From Larix sibirica (lineage: Eukaryota > Streptophyta > Pinopsida > Pinales > Pinaceae), in assembly GCA_004151065.3 (NCBI GenBank), contig NWUY0303933750.1, positions 1 through 14,005 of the forward strand: 14,005 bases of DNA. The letters are read 5' to 3'. The notes beneath the pieces are model-generated. The model saw nothing but the letters and a program-made list of their open reading frames with translations. It was not told the DNA's origin and did not search any database. This document shows positions 1 through 7,829 of this stretch, in pieces (position 1 is the first letter of the stretch; each line of letters opens with the position of its first letter). Made by a program: the position numbers and the translations under genes.

Positions 1-262
1 CAAAGACATTGGAAATGAAATTTTAATTTCATATATATATATAACTTATGATTTTAAAAATGTTAATAAAACTACACCTAATCTAAATTTATATTAAATA
101 ATTAAAAATTAAAAAGAAATTATATACTATATCTATACTTCAAATAAACTTATATAATTATAGTTTTATAATATTCTTTTCTTTTTATTTATAATTTTAT
201 AATTTTCTCTCCTTTTTATTTATTATTTATATGAAATTAAAATTTCATTTCCAATGTCTTTG
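1..262. mobile_element. MITE-like element with 35-bp perfect terminal inverted repeats
   Basis: Positions 1-35 are the exact reverse complement of 228-262. The ends read CAAAGACATTGG... and ...CCAATGTCTTTG. The interior is about 190 bp of AT-rich DNA with no coding capacity, which is the shape of a miniature inverted-repeat transposable element. The terminal CAAAG fits the loose YARNG end pattern of hAT-superfamily transposons, and the next 8 bases, TAACTTGT (263-270), would then be the right copy of an 8-bp target-site duplication. The left flank lies outside the window, so this cannot be confirmed and the element could extend further left. The inner part of each terminal repeat is itself nearly palindromic (GAAATTTTAATTTC). 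Superfamily assignment is inference; the inverted repeat is seen directly. Confidence 0.75.
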
Positions 263-476
263 TAACTTGTCAGGTTAAGTAATCTAAATTTATATTAAAT
301 AATTAAAAATTAGAAAGAAATTATATACTATATATACTTCATAAATATAAAATTAAATAAACTTGGTTGTATAATATTCTTTTCTTTTTATTTAGAATTG
401 TATAATTTTCTCTCCTTTATATTTTATATGAAATTAAAATTTCCTTTCCAATGTCTTTGTAACTTGTGAGGTTAAT
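80..476. repeat. Tandem duplication (~200 bp x 2) of the right part of the MITE plus flank
   Basis: The stretch starting AATCTAAATTTATATTAAAT at position 80 starts again at 281, and the terminal CCAATGTCTTTGTAACTTGT at 251-270 recurs at 449-468, so the period is 198-201 bp. The second unit (about 281-476) carries the MITE interior, the right terminal repeat (426-459, one mismatch) and about 17 bp of the same downstream flank, but no left terminal repeat. The two units differ by scattered substitutions and small indels, so the duplication is not very recent. The array therefore has one left end and two right ends. Confidence 0.85.
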
Positions 477-622
477 TAAAGTTTGTTTGATTTGTTGTCT
501 TGAATATGAAATGGTTTATGATACCTTCACATCACATTTTAAAAAATATATATATATGTAAAAGCAAATCATCATAATAATATAATTGTATTATACTATT
601 ATAGGAAACTAATGTTGTTATA

Positions 623-726
623 TTAACATGACTTGACTTGCTTATTAAAAGACATGATGGCAAGAGTGATTCAATTTTAACATGACTTGCTTATTAAAAA
701 ACATGATGGAAAGAGTCATTCAATTT
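623..726. repeat. Tandem duplication, ~50-54 bp x 2
   Basis: Two adjacent copies (about 623-676 and 677-726) share TTAACATGACTTG, CTTATTAAAA, ACATGATGG, AAGAGT and ATTCAATTTT. Copy 1 has an extra ACTTG, itself a 5-bp tandem repeat, which explains the 54 versus 50 bp difference. There is no coding content. This is probably replication slippage in intergenic DNA. Confidence 0.85.
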
Positions 727-1190
727 TGAATTTTTTTAATTGATTAATATTTTAAAACATAATAAATAAATAATAAATAAAGGAGATAGAAGCAGAGCTT
801 CAAGTCCCTGCTAAAATTAAAAGCGCTAAAATTAAAAGCAAACCATGGGAAAGTTACAATGTAACTAGCAGAATTGTATATCTGTGTTTAGTAAAATGGG
901 TTGTATTTGAATTTTGGATTAGATAAAGATTTTGTTTAGTTAAACTTACTATAAAATATCCTCTCTATGTTTGACCCGTTCAGATCTTTTCAACAATTCC
1001 AGAATGCGACACCCGCTAATGTGTACATAAATGTATTTGTTCAGGGTTGTTGTGGTCGTCAATTTGTGGACATAGCAAAATAGAGTAAAGAAAAATTTTA
1101 AAAATTAATGTTCAGAAGCACAGCCACATCATCGGCTCTTTAAACAGCTTTATCAGAGTCTACTACATTCGTAATTTTTGTTTTGAAGAA

Positions 1191-1764
1191 TGATTTCGAA
1201 TCAGTTCTCTGAACTATGAAACTCTTTCGAATGAAATAGAAAAATCGTTTCAATGAAGGCCTATTGATGTGGTTGTTTGCAATGTTGGGTGGGCCAGAGT
1301 TGAATATATAGATGAAATTCCAGTTAAAGATTTGCATGGGACAGTTAACACAAATTTATTAGGGATGATAAACACTCTGCATGTTGCTCTTCGCTTGATG
1401 AAGCATCGCACAGACCAAGGTCGTGTCCGACTTCCCATGCTGATCTGGTATGATTCATCCAAATGCTTTGGGTTTTGGATTGCATATGGTTTTATTTTTA
1501 TGATAGGAGTTTCAGGCTAACATTTATTGCTTATTAATTATAATTTCTAGGTTTCATTTCTGTGACTAATGTATATGTTTTGCAGTGGGCGCAGTATGGA
1601 AACTTTGTATATACCGCAACAAAATATGGCGTGAAATCGCTGAGGCTCTTATACTTGAATTGATTCCTTCTAATATTGGAGTGAGCATTGCTTACCTAGG
1701 ATATGTGGAGACTCCCATGCTTGATGAGCGTATGCGATACTTCTCCCAACAAAATCCTAAAACA
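1191..1764 (+). pseudogene. Broken short-chain dehydrogenase/reductase, 3-ketodihydrosphingosine reductase-like
   Basis: Two exon-like blocks are seen. Block 1 (about 1191-1447) encodes RPIDVVVCNVG followed by VNTNLLGMINTLHVALRLMK, the NNAG-like strand and helix of classical SDRs in the form typical of the sphingolipid-pathway reductase KDSR/TSC10. Block 2 (1586-1764) encodes a YTATK segment at 1610-1624 that fits the catalytic Tyr-x3-Lys motif, then LAEAL-type and GVSIAYLGYVETPMLDE sequence. GT at 1448 and AG at 1584-1585 (preceded by GTTTTGC) bound a plausible 138-bp intron, and GT at 1765 would open the next one. Damage: an in-frame TGA at 1254-1256 where Trp (TGG) is expected, a shifted frame with a further TGA around 1425-1443, and a frame change near 1639-1642 explained by a 4-bp deletion between GCTG repeats. 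The Rossmann GxxxGxG start is absent. In plants this family reduces 3-ketosphinganine at the ER; this copy cannot make it. The exact SDR subfamily is less certain than SDR itself. Confidence 0.72.
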
Positions 1765-1947
1765 GTACACACCATATTCATATAAATATATTTATATTTG
1801 GATTCTTTAGTCTATCTTGTATACGTTTACTAGTGGTTTATAGGCTAGCATAGAGACATGGAAACAAAGCTATGACACAGAAGCACACACCGTATCCATA
1901 TATTTATAGTTGTGTTTGCAATATTTAATCTCATCTATACATTGCAG

Positions 1948-2036
1948 GGGGTGTAGAGGGTCACACGGAGATATTGGAGATGTTGAAAATGATTGGCCTG
2001 TAAAATCGCAGCCAAGCAGAGACAGCAGGGACTCTT
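1948..2036 (+). pseudogene. Possible third exon of the SDR pseudogene
   Basis: After a good acceptor (CATTGCAG ending at 1947), one frame reads VEGHTEILEMLKMIGL, then TAA, then NRSQAETAGTLEISFA and TAG. This looks more protein-like than the surrounding DNA and lies where the next SDR exon should be. I cannot match it to a specific part of the reductase family, and the reading phase does not join cleanly with the exon ending at 1764. It may be decayed coding sequence or chance. Confidence 0.3.
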
Positions 2037-2112
2037 GAAATCAGTTTTGCTTAGAGGCCTTATTTGGCCTCTAATTGACGTAGGGAGTCGAACTTGGTCC
2101 GTTAGTTGGACG

Positions 2113-2167
2113 TGTTGATTTATGTGTGCATGTCACTAGCTAGACATGTTGATTTATGTGTGCATGT
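2113..2167. repeat. Direct repeat, 21 bp exact, 34-bp period
   Basis: TGTTGATTTATGTGTGCATGT occurs at 2113-2133 and again at 2147-2167, separated by CACTAGCTAGACA. It is followed by more alternating GCATGCATG sequence. This is a small local duplication with no evident function. Confidence 0.85.
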
Positions 2168-2169
2168 AG

Positions 2170-2794
2170 TGACAGGGTGCATGCATGCCCTCCAACATGT
2201 TCTCCACCTGTAAGATAACAACTGATCCAACTGCATGTCCTCCCCTCTCTTAACAAGACTCATATGGTCCATAATGCTCCACCACTGTGACTCTTCACTA
2301 GCCTCTTCTAATCTAAATATCCATGGCCGAGGAGAGGTTTTAGGAAACCTAAACTTGATAACTATAAATTTGAAGGCGCAGGGCACCTTTGTTGTTTTCG
2401 AGACAAAGTTCCTGCACAAGCATTCGCCCCCTGGTCTGTTGAGTGGCCAGTTGATAAAATACTCATAGTGTCAGCTAAGACGCAAGCTTCTGTGGTTATG
2501 ATTTTATCGTCGTGTCATTCGATTAAGGAACAATCCTCATCTTAGGGCCATGCGGATCACCAAATTGAAGCAAAAGAACTCCTAGAGATGTCAACTTCAA
2601 ATGTAGTGCTACCATCTCATCCATAGATTTCCGAGTTCAATCCTCTATACTATCTACAACAACTCTTTTTTGCCTCATAGATTGTTGAACTGCAAGGCAG
2701 GTTTTCTTATAGTGATATATATAAATTCTTTAGACATGAACAATATTTAAAAATTCTTTAGTCCATTTATCCATGAATAAAGAATTTAAAGAAT
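2170..2794. other. Intergenic stretch without recognisable genes
   Basis: This region has a more balanced base composition than its neighbours and may be old element sequence, but no frame on either strand gives a protein segment I recognise. A 99-codon minus-strand frame at 2120-2419 begins at a non-conserved Met and runs into the 34-bp direct repeat, so I treat it as chance. At 2719-2790 short AAATTCTTTA/AAAGAATTT repeats in both orientations lead into the large duplication that follows. Confidence 0.5.
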
Positions 2795-3164
2795 CAACAT
2801 AAATAGCGCTATGTACATCGGAATTTATTTAATTTTTAACAAAAACGAACAATTAAATCATATTGAAAGGCATACCTAAAGCTTTGCACAATAGATCCTA
2901 AAAACAATTAAATTCAAAATATAATTGTTAAAAAACGTATTGTTTACATTGCAATTTATGTAGTTCTGAAATACATCAAAATATAATTGTTAAAACGCGT
3001 GTTGTGTAGTCAATATGTTGTGTATTGATTATATACATTAATTAGCCAACTATTTTTATAAACATAGTATATGCGTTTAATATAAAAAAGTAATAAAAAT
3101 TGTTTTTATAAACCTACAAATTAATATAATTAATCTGTAAACAAATATATTATTTTACAAAGCC

Positions 3165-3266
3165 TTTGTACTAAAAAGAAATAATATATTCTTAATAACA
3201 TCATGAACAATGCACTTTTGTACTAAAAAGAAATAATATATTCTTAATAACATCATGAACAATGCA
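3165..3266. repeat. Perfect 50-bp tandem repeat (52-bp period)
   Basis: The 50 bases at 3165-3214, from TTTGTACTAAAAAGAAATAA to AACATCATGAACAATGCA, recur identically at 3217-3266. A diverged single version ends copy B of the larger duplication (about 3703-3747). The perfect identity means this step happened much later than the surrounding ~0.6-kb duplication. Confidence 0.9.
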
Positions 3267-3281
3267 TTATTTAGTGGGATA

Positions 3282-3323
3282 GAAGTTCCTAAAAAACTTC
3301 CTCTCCTAAGGTAAGAAGGAGAG
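3282..3323. repeat. Two adjacent short hairpins at the repeat junction
   Basis: GAAGTT (3282-3287) pairs with AACTTC (3295-3300), and CTCTCCT (3301-3307) pairs with AGGAGAG (3317-3323). The two inverted repeats abut and sit exactly between the end of copy A (3270) and the second repeat start (3324). They could be the terminus or insertion footprint of an element. The role is unknown. Confidence 0.55.
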
Positions 3324-3775
3324 CAACATAAATAGTGCTACGTACATCGGAATTTATTTAATTAATAACAAAAAGGAACAATTAAATAAGCAACATAAAT
3401 AGTGCCATGTACATCGGAATTTAATTAATTATTAATAAAACCAAACAATTAAATCATATTGAAAAGCATATCTAAAGCTTTGCAAAATAGATCCTAAAAT
3501 CAAAGAAATTTAAAATATAATTATTAAAAAATACATTGCAATTTATGTAAATCTGAAATACATCAAAATATAATTGTTAAAAATAGTTTTGTATAGTCAA
3601 TAGAGCTAGACCAGACTATCCAACTATTTTTATAAACATAGTATATAGGTTTAATTGAAAACAATAAAAAAGACTATTTTTATAAACCTACAAATTAATT
3701 TATAAAAAAGAAATAATATACTCTTAATAAGATCATAAACAATGCATTATATTTATCCAAATATATCTAAACTTA

Positions 3776-3815
3776 AAAAATAAAAAATAAATAAATAAAT
3801 AAATAATATATATAA
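3776..3815. repeat. AAAT/AT microsatellite
   Basis: A run of AAAAAT, (AAAT)n and AT dinucleotide repeats that is simple sequence without coding content. It separates the 0.6-kb duplication from the following unassigned region. Confidence 0.85.
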
Positions 3816-3819
3816 TCTA

Positions 3820-4560
3820 TTATAATGGCCCAAACCCTATGTAAATATGGTTGCCAAGGAAAGGATTCGATATCAAATCTTGGCAGACCCCTTAATCCCT
3901 CCCAAGCTTATATATATGATAATATATATGTTACCTTCAAGCGTTATATCAAAAGCAATACATGCCGAATGTATCAAGGTTCGAACCCTTTATATAACCT
4001 TTGTAGAACAAAAGTAACAATTAAAGAGGTGGGTTAAAGTTTGTAAGATCAAATATTATAAGAAATACCAAATACGTTCACAGGTTATTGGAGACAGCTT
4101 TATACTGAAGAGCTGTTCTACATTTTACTATCATTGATTTTTATATGTGAAAGTGAATCCATTGTAACTATATGATTACTATTTTGTAAGGATACACTTC
4201 AACTCTCAGATTTTAATGTTGGAAACTAAGGTAATTGAGATTCTATTATTGGAGACTAAGGTAAGGTTGCAAATTCTTTACATTTTCAGATTCTATTATA
4301 ATCAACTTGGTTGTTATTCTGTAGTGCTTCAATTACATTCAAAGACTATGTTATATTCGGGAATAATGAGGATTGTCTATAAGAATCACGATTTACATAC
4401 CTAATGAGGATTGTTATATCTAAATCGGGATTCTCATTTACAAACCTCATTAGATTATGGATCGTGAAATACAGTACAACTATGAAATATGTTATCCACA
4501 TATCATTATCACAAAAACTAATCCATAAGCATATGTCACTAAGTTAATACCTCCAACACC
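3820..4560. other. Unassigned region with a tRNA B-box-like motif and small repeats
   Basis: AAGGTTCGAACCCTT at 3976-3990 resembles a pol III B box or T-arm and is nearly palindromic, but I see no convincing A box or cloverleaf, so it is at best a SINE remnant. TTGG(A/G)(A)ACTAAGGTAA-type repeats occur at about 4218 and 4250. CTAATGAGG (4401-4409) and CCTCATTAG (4445-4453) can form a stem. A 70-codon frame at 3825-4037 has no recognisable content. No gene is supported here. Confidence 0.4.
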
Positions 4561-5417
4561 CATGAAGCAATTAATCAAAGTGCTACAAAGCTTACAAGAT
4601 TTGAATTACAACTTATCCAAACAACTTTTTCTTCAAAGCAAGAACGACATAACTAATAGTAATAACAGTAAGACTAGTAGCTCAATTCAAGGTCCCATTG
4701 TTTTGTCGATATGGCTTTCTCTAAGTCAGTGCTCAAGCTTCCTACGATAACAACTATTGCAAGTTCAAAAATTGTTGCTGGATGTTGTAAATGGTTGTGT
4801 GACAAATTGGATATGGGGTTTTCAGAAATCTGACACAGCAATGGATGAAAAGAAAAATATCCCAAAGTACAGAATGAGAAGGACTGCAACACAAACAAGC
4901 TAGCCAATGTCACTATGTGACGAGCATAAATTGAAAGCATTACAACTATTTCATATATTTCATATAGAAGCCCAGTAAGTGCCCAAGGTCCAATGAAGGG
5001 AATAAATTGGAACTGGTACCTGTGATTTCCAAAGGCATGCCACAATGAAAATCTAGTGATAAAATTCCTGCAGCTAGGGGAACTTCCAGAAATGTAGTAT
5101 GCTATTGGCTTAAACAAAAAGTTATAATCCCTTAAACTAGGTCTGTCCATATAAGAAAACAACATCGCAGTCTAAATGCATTCACAAAGGTGGCTGGCAT
5201 TAACCTTGCAGAAAAATAGCATAGTATGTTAAATGTTTTTGCAGTTTAAGCTTGCATTTTTTTTGTCTTAGCACCATCAACAAGGACATGTACTAACTAA
5301 GAGACCACATGAGCATCCTGTCAATTACTACCTTAAACACTTATACCATTAATGACATGTCCAGCAAAAACAAAACCTCAAGAATATCTTAAAATAAAGC
5401 CACCGTGCCCAATGGAC
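4561..5417. other. Gene-poor 3' flank of the eIF3d copy
   Basis: The part nearest 5417 should include what was the 3' UTR of the minus-strand eIF3d copy. I see no AATAAA on the minus strand within about 250 bases of its stop and no long poly(A) remnant (only an A8 on the minus strand at 5256-5263). A 163-codon minus-strand frame at 4674-5165 is fairly long for chance but is hydrophobic and Phe/Ser/Leu-rich, lacks a recognisable domain, and reads like AT-rich non-coding DNA. Confidence 0.45.
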
Positions 5418-7080
5418 CTACACATCTGCATCAACATCCTTCTCTTCATCTGGCTTAGCAGCAGTTTCTTCCTCTGCTGGAGGGGGCACCTGCTCTTCCT
5501 CGGGAAGAGGTTCCTCCACATAATCATTCTCAAATGCATCAGGAGGAACCTCATATATTCTCACCTGAGGCTTTGAAGGATCTTTAACAAGTACATATTT
5601 TCCTTCATTTGGTTTTAGAAAGAGATCAACAATCGATTTCACAATACCCCACATATTGGAAGAGTTCAAATTAATATGCATGGCAAATTCCTTGGGATTG
5701 TATCCCTGAACACTCAAAATAACATGGTTGAAGTGATCACGAGGGTGAACTCGCGACACATAACCCAGCTTCGTGACATCTGCACTTGCAAGAAGAGCTT
5801 GCGCTGTCCATTTTGCAAGTTTGTTTGTGTTGTTCTTGATCTCAGTGGCCAAAACAGCACCTCATTGAGTTTCTAGTTTCTGGTGCCAATCAACTCCAGA
5901 ATACTTTGGATCAAATTCATTCAAAGCATTCAAAGTGAGGAATTGTGATTGCCCCCTTAAATCCAAAACATTGTGGACTTCACATCTTGCAACCAGTGCT
6001 ACGTCCTCATCCAATTTCCAGCGCCTGTATCGATAAGCAACATATGCAACCTCCTCTCCTTCAGAGGCAAATGGAATAGGATCCTCAAACTCCACCTTAT
6101 TGCCATCTCTAATCAGGACCTGCTGTGAGAAGTTCTAGTTGATATGTGTCGCCTTGACACTTAAAGACTGTGCAAAGTTAATATCTTCATTTGCTTCAGG
6201 TAGAGGCTCTTGGGATGTCTCATTTACAGACAACAAATCCAACTGAAACCCATCTCTCTTGTCAAAGAATAGCTTATTGCCCACGTTCTGGACTATAATG
6301 TCCCATGAATAGAGTGACCGTGGAGAGCACATCAACGTGGCCAGGATTGTATCTGTAGCAAATACAGTAGCCTTATCCTCACTTGCATGTCGCTTGATAA
6401 CAGGATCATCAGTAGTGGTTACCTTGAAGAAGTTCTGGTTCTTAAAATGCTCCAGGCGCTTCTCACTCTTTGGTGCAACTCGATCATATACCCTATCATA
6501 ATATTTGAGAGCACCACACATCACTAAATCCTCCGGTTCACCAACACTATAACTCAATTTGGAAAAAAGTAGTGAATGGAATCTGATCAAGCATGGTCCA
6601 CTCAGGCTGAATATCTACAGAACTCTTTAACACAGCAGCTTCCCTACGGACCTTATTGTTCTTGTTTTGATTGTAAAACCGATCCCGACGCTGGCGCTCC
6701 TTCTCAGCTTCCCGCTTTTTGGACTTAACTTCTTCATCCTTTCTCTGAGGGATCTGCCTCTGTTGTTGGAACCTCCACCCGGGGCCAAACCTGGGCTTTG
6801 GAGGGGGATTCCCATACACCAAACAAAATGATGTATCATATGCCTCATCAAAAACAAAATCGAAGACATTACTCTTTTTCACACCCCTCGCAATGGGCCA
6901 AGCATTGTAGTTGCAGGTCCAATCTGCCACCCTTCCAAGCCGCTCATTTTTAGAGAAAGGGGCATAAGGCACATTCTGCAGTTGGTTTTCTAGCATAACA
7001 TGGTTCTCAGGAGGCCCCCAGCCATCTAGATTGTCTGCAACATTCGGGACATTTAATTGTGGTTGCTTTGTTCCAACCAT
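5418..7080 (-). pseudogene. Full-length disabled copy of translation initiation factor eIF3 subunit d
   Basis: Intact eIF3d is a cytosolic subunit of the eIF3 complex that binds the 40S ribosome and, on some mRNAs, the 5' cap. The ATG at 7080 sits in strong context (A at -3, G at +4). The frames join to about 553 residues, near the ~590 of Arabidopsis. In order: GWGPP near the N terminus; LGRVADWT; a basic Lys/Arg-rich segment around residues 120-155; SSVDIQPEW; FFKVTTTDDPVI; DKATVFATD; GNKLFFDKRDG; YRYRRWKLDED; LTLNALNEFDPKYSGVDW; HPRDHFNHVILSV; SNMWGIVKSIVDL; KPQVRIYEVPPDAFENDYVEE; and the usual acidic Glu-rich tail to TAG at 5418-5420. Three lesions: an extra base in an A6/T6 run at 6563-6568 (about residue 172), TAG at 6135-6137 for an expected Gln (about residue 315), and TGA at 5862-5864 for an expected Arg (about residue 406). 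Several conserved Arg positions appear substituted (Cys, His, Gly). The family call is very secure; pseudogene status assumes the assembly is right. Confidence 0.93.
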
Positions 7081-7110
7081 GTTTTCAGATATCTGCAAAA
7101 ACAAACAAAA
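7081..7110 (-). promoter_or_regulatory. Probable 3' splice site of a 5'-UTR intron of the eIF3d copy
   Basis: On the minus strand a T-rich tract, GTTTTGTTTGTTTTTGCAG, ends at 7093, just 12 bases (ATATCTGAAAAC) before the eIF3d ATG. It is a textbook polypyrimidine tract and AG acceptor. Many plant translation genes carry a leader intron, so I infer a 5'-UTR intron whose donor lies somewhere between here and about 8000. I could not fix the donor; a GC-richer patch at 7960-7990 (minus strand GAGTTGAGCGCGCACTTC) is one candidate for exon 1. Confidence 0.6.
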
Positions 7111-7493
7111 CGAAAATTTTCATTGTTCAGTGATTCAGAAAGCAGCACTCTAAACAAGCAAAAATATCCAAAGTCTAGAAACCGAAGACATAAACGTAAT
7201 GTTAGAATCTTGTATATTAAAATCCCACATATAAATTGTTGGACCTTAAAGCTCAGCTAACCATGGAATCTCTTAAAGATCTGACAACCCAGATGTCAAA
7301 ACCCAAGCAAGCTCGTCCAACTTTTCAGAAAAGTACATATAAATCAAACCCCCTGCTGTCACACCTAATGCATTCGAGATTCCGGGATAATGTTAAAGTG
7401 CGGACATCGAAAGCCCGAGGATAAAAGTCAAATCAAATTTTGATACCTCGTAAAAATCTCAAACTCTCGATGTTAAAAAAAACCTAAATATGC

Positions 7494-7813
7494 AAACCCT
7501 AGTTGCTAGACAAGCCAGAGAAAATTTCGGACAGGCCTAAATATTGATGCCTCTAATGCCAATTGAGACGCAAATGCATCAAAGTATCTAAGATTATGCC
7601 AAAGGCCTGATATTTCAATCCGAGAAATCAAAAGGATGGCTTTAAAACCGTGCTAACTAAACAAAATCTGAAATTTTCTAAAACAACAGATGTTTTTAAC
7701 CCTGGTTGTCAAACTACCGCAAAAATATTTTTTAAGAATATAAAACATCTTGAAACCCTAGTTGTCTATTAAGGTATCCAGGTGTATAGAACCGCTAATT
7801 ATCAAAACCCTAG
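7494..7813 (-). promoter_or_regulatory. Cluster of three telobox-like motifs upstream of the eIF3d copy
   Basis: AAACCCTAG is read on the plus strand at 7494-7502, 7753-7761 and 7805-7813 (CTAGGGTTT in the gene's direction), with weaker relatives at about 7697 (TAACCCTGGTTGTC) and 7836 (AAAACCTAGTTTGC). The core AAACCCTA matches the plant telobox, which is known to be enriched in promoters and leaders of ribosomal-protein and translation-factor genes. The cluster lies 414-733 bases before the ATG, inside the presumed leader intron or promoter. Several copies share a longer AAACCCTAGTTG(C/T) context, so part of the cluster may be a degenerate tandem repeat. Confidence 0.55.
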
Positions 7814-7829
7814 ATGCATAGAAAACCCA

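Larger units (their letters stand above)
2795..3750. repeat. AT-rich ~0.6-kb direct duplication (A 2795-3270, B 3391-3750) with a partial third start
   Basis: The leader CAACATAAATAG-(C/T)GC(T/C)-(A/C)(T/C)GTACATCGGAATTT is present three times, at about 2795, 3324 and 3391. The first and third copies continue in register through the same landmarks: ATCATATTGAAA, AAAGCTTTGCA, AATAGATCCTAAAA, GAAATACATCAAAATATAAT, CTATTTTTATAAACATAGTATA, TATAAACCTACAAATTAAT, and an AGAAATAATATA...AACAATGCATTAT end. The middle copy stops after about 65 bp. Offset between the long copies is 596 bp at the start. There is no coding potential and no terminal inverted repeat. The class of this repeat is not recognisable to me. 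Confidence 0.8.

Noticed and set aside
2120-2419. 99-codon minus-strand open frame
   Set aside because: It has no recognisable family and its end runs through the 34-bp direct repeat. No splice or conserved context supports it.
2795-3750. CRISPR-like or centromeric satellite array
   Set aside because: There are only two long copies plus one partial, with no regular short repeats and spacers. The context is plant intergenic DNA.
3825-4037. 70-codon plus-strand frame and possible tRNA around the GGTTCGAACCC motif
   Set aside because: No cloverleaf can be drawn, no A box is seen, and the frame has no recognisable protein content.
4674-5165. 163-codon minus-strand open frame downstream of the eIF3d copy
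   Set aside because: Phe/Leu/Ile/Ser-rich composition typical of antisense AT-rich DNA, no recognisable domain and no clear gene context. It lies in the expected 3' flank of the pseudogene.
5256-5263. A8 on the minus strand as a retrocopy poly(A) tail
   Set aside because: Too short, about 155 bases past the stop, with no AATAAA before it, and the upstream splice acceptor argues against retroposition.
6627-6869. 80-codon minus-strand frame inside eIF3d
   Set aside because: It is an out-of-frame shadow of the eIF3d coding sequence, which is clearly conserved in the other frame.
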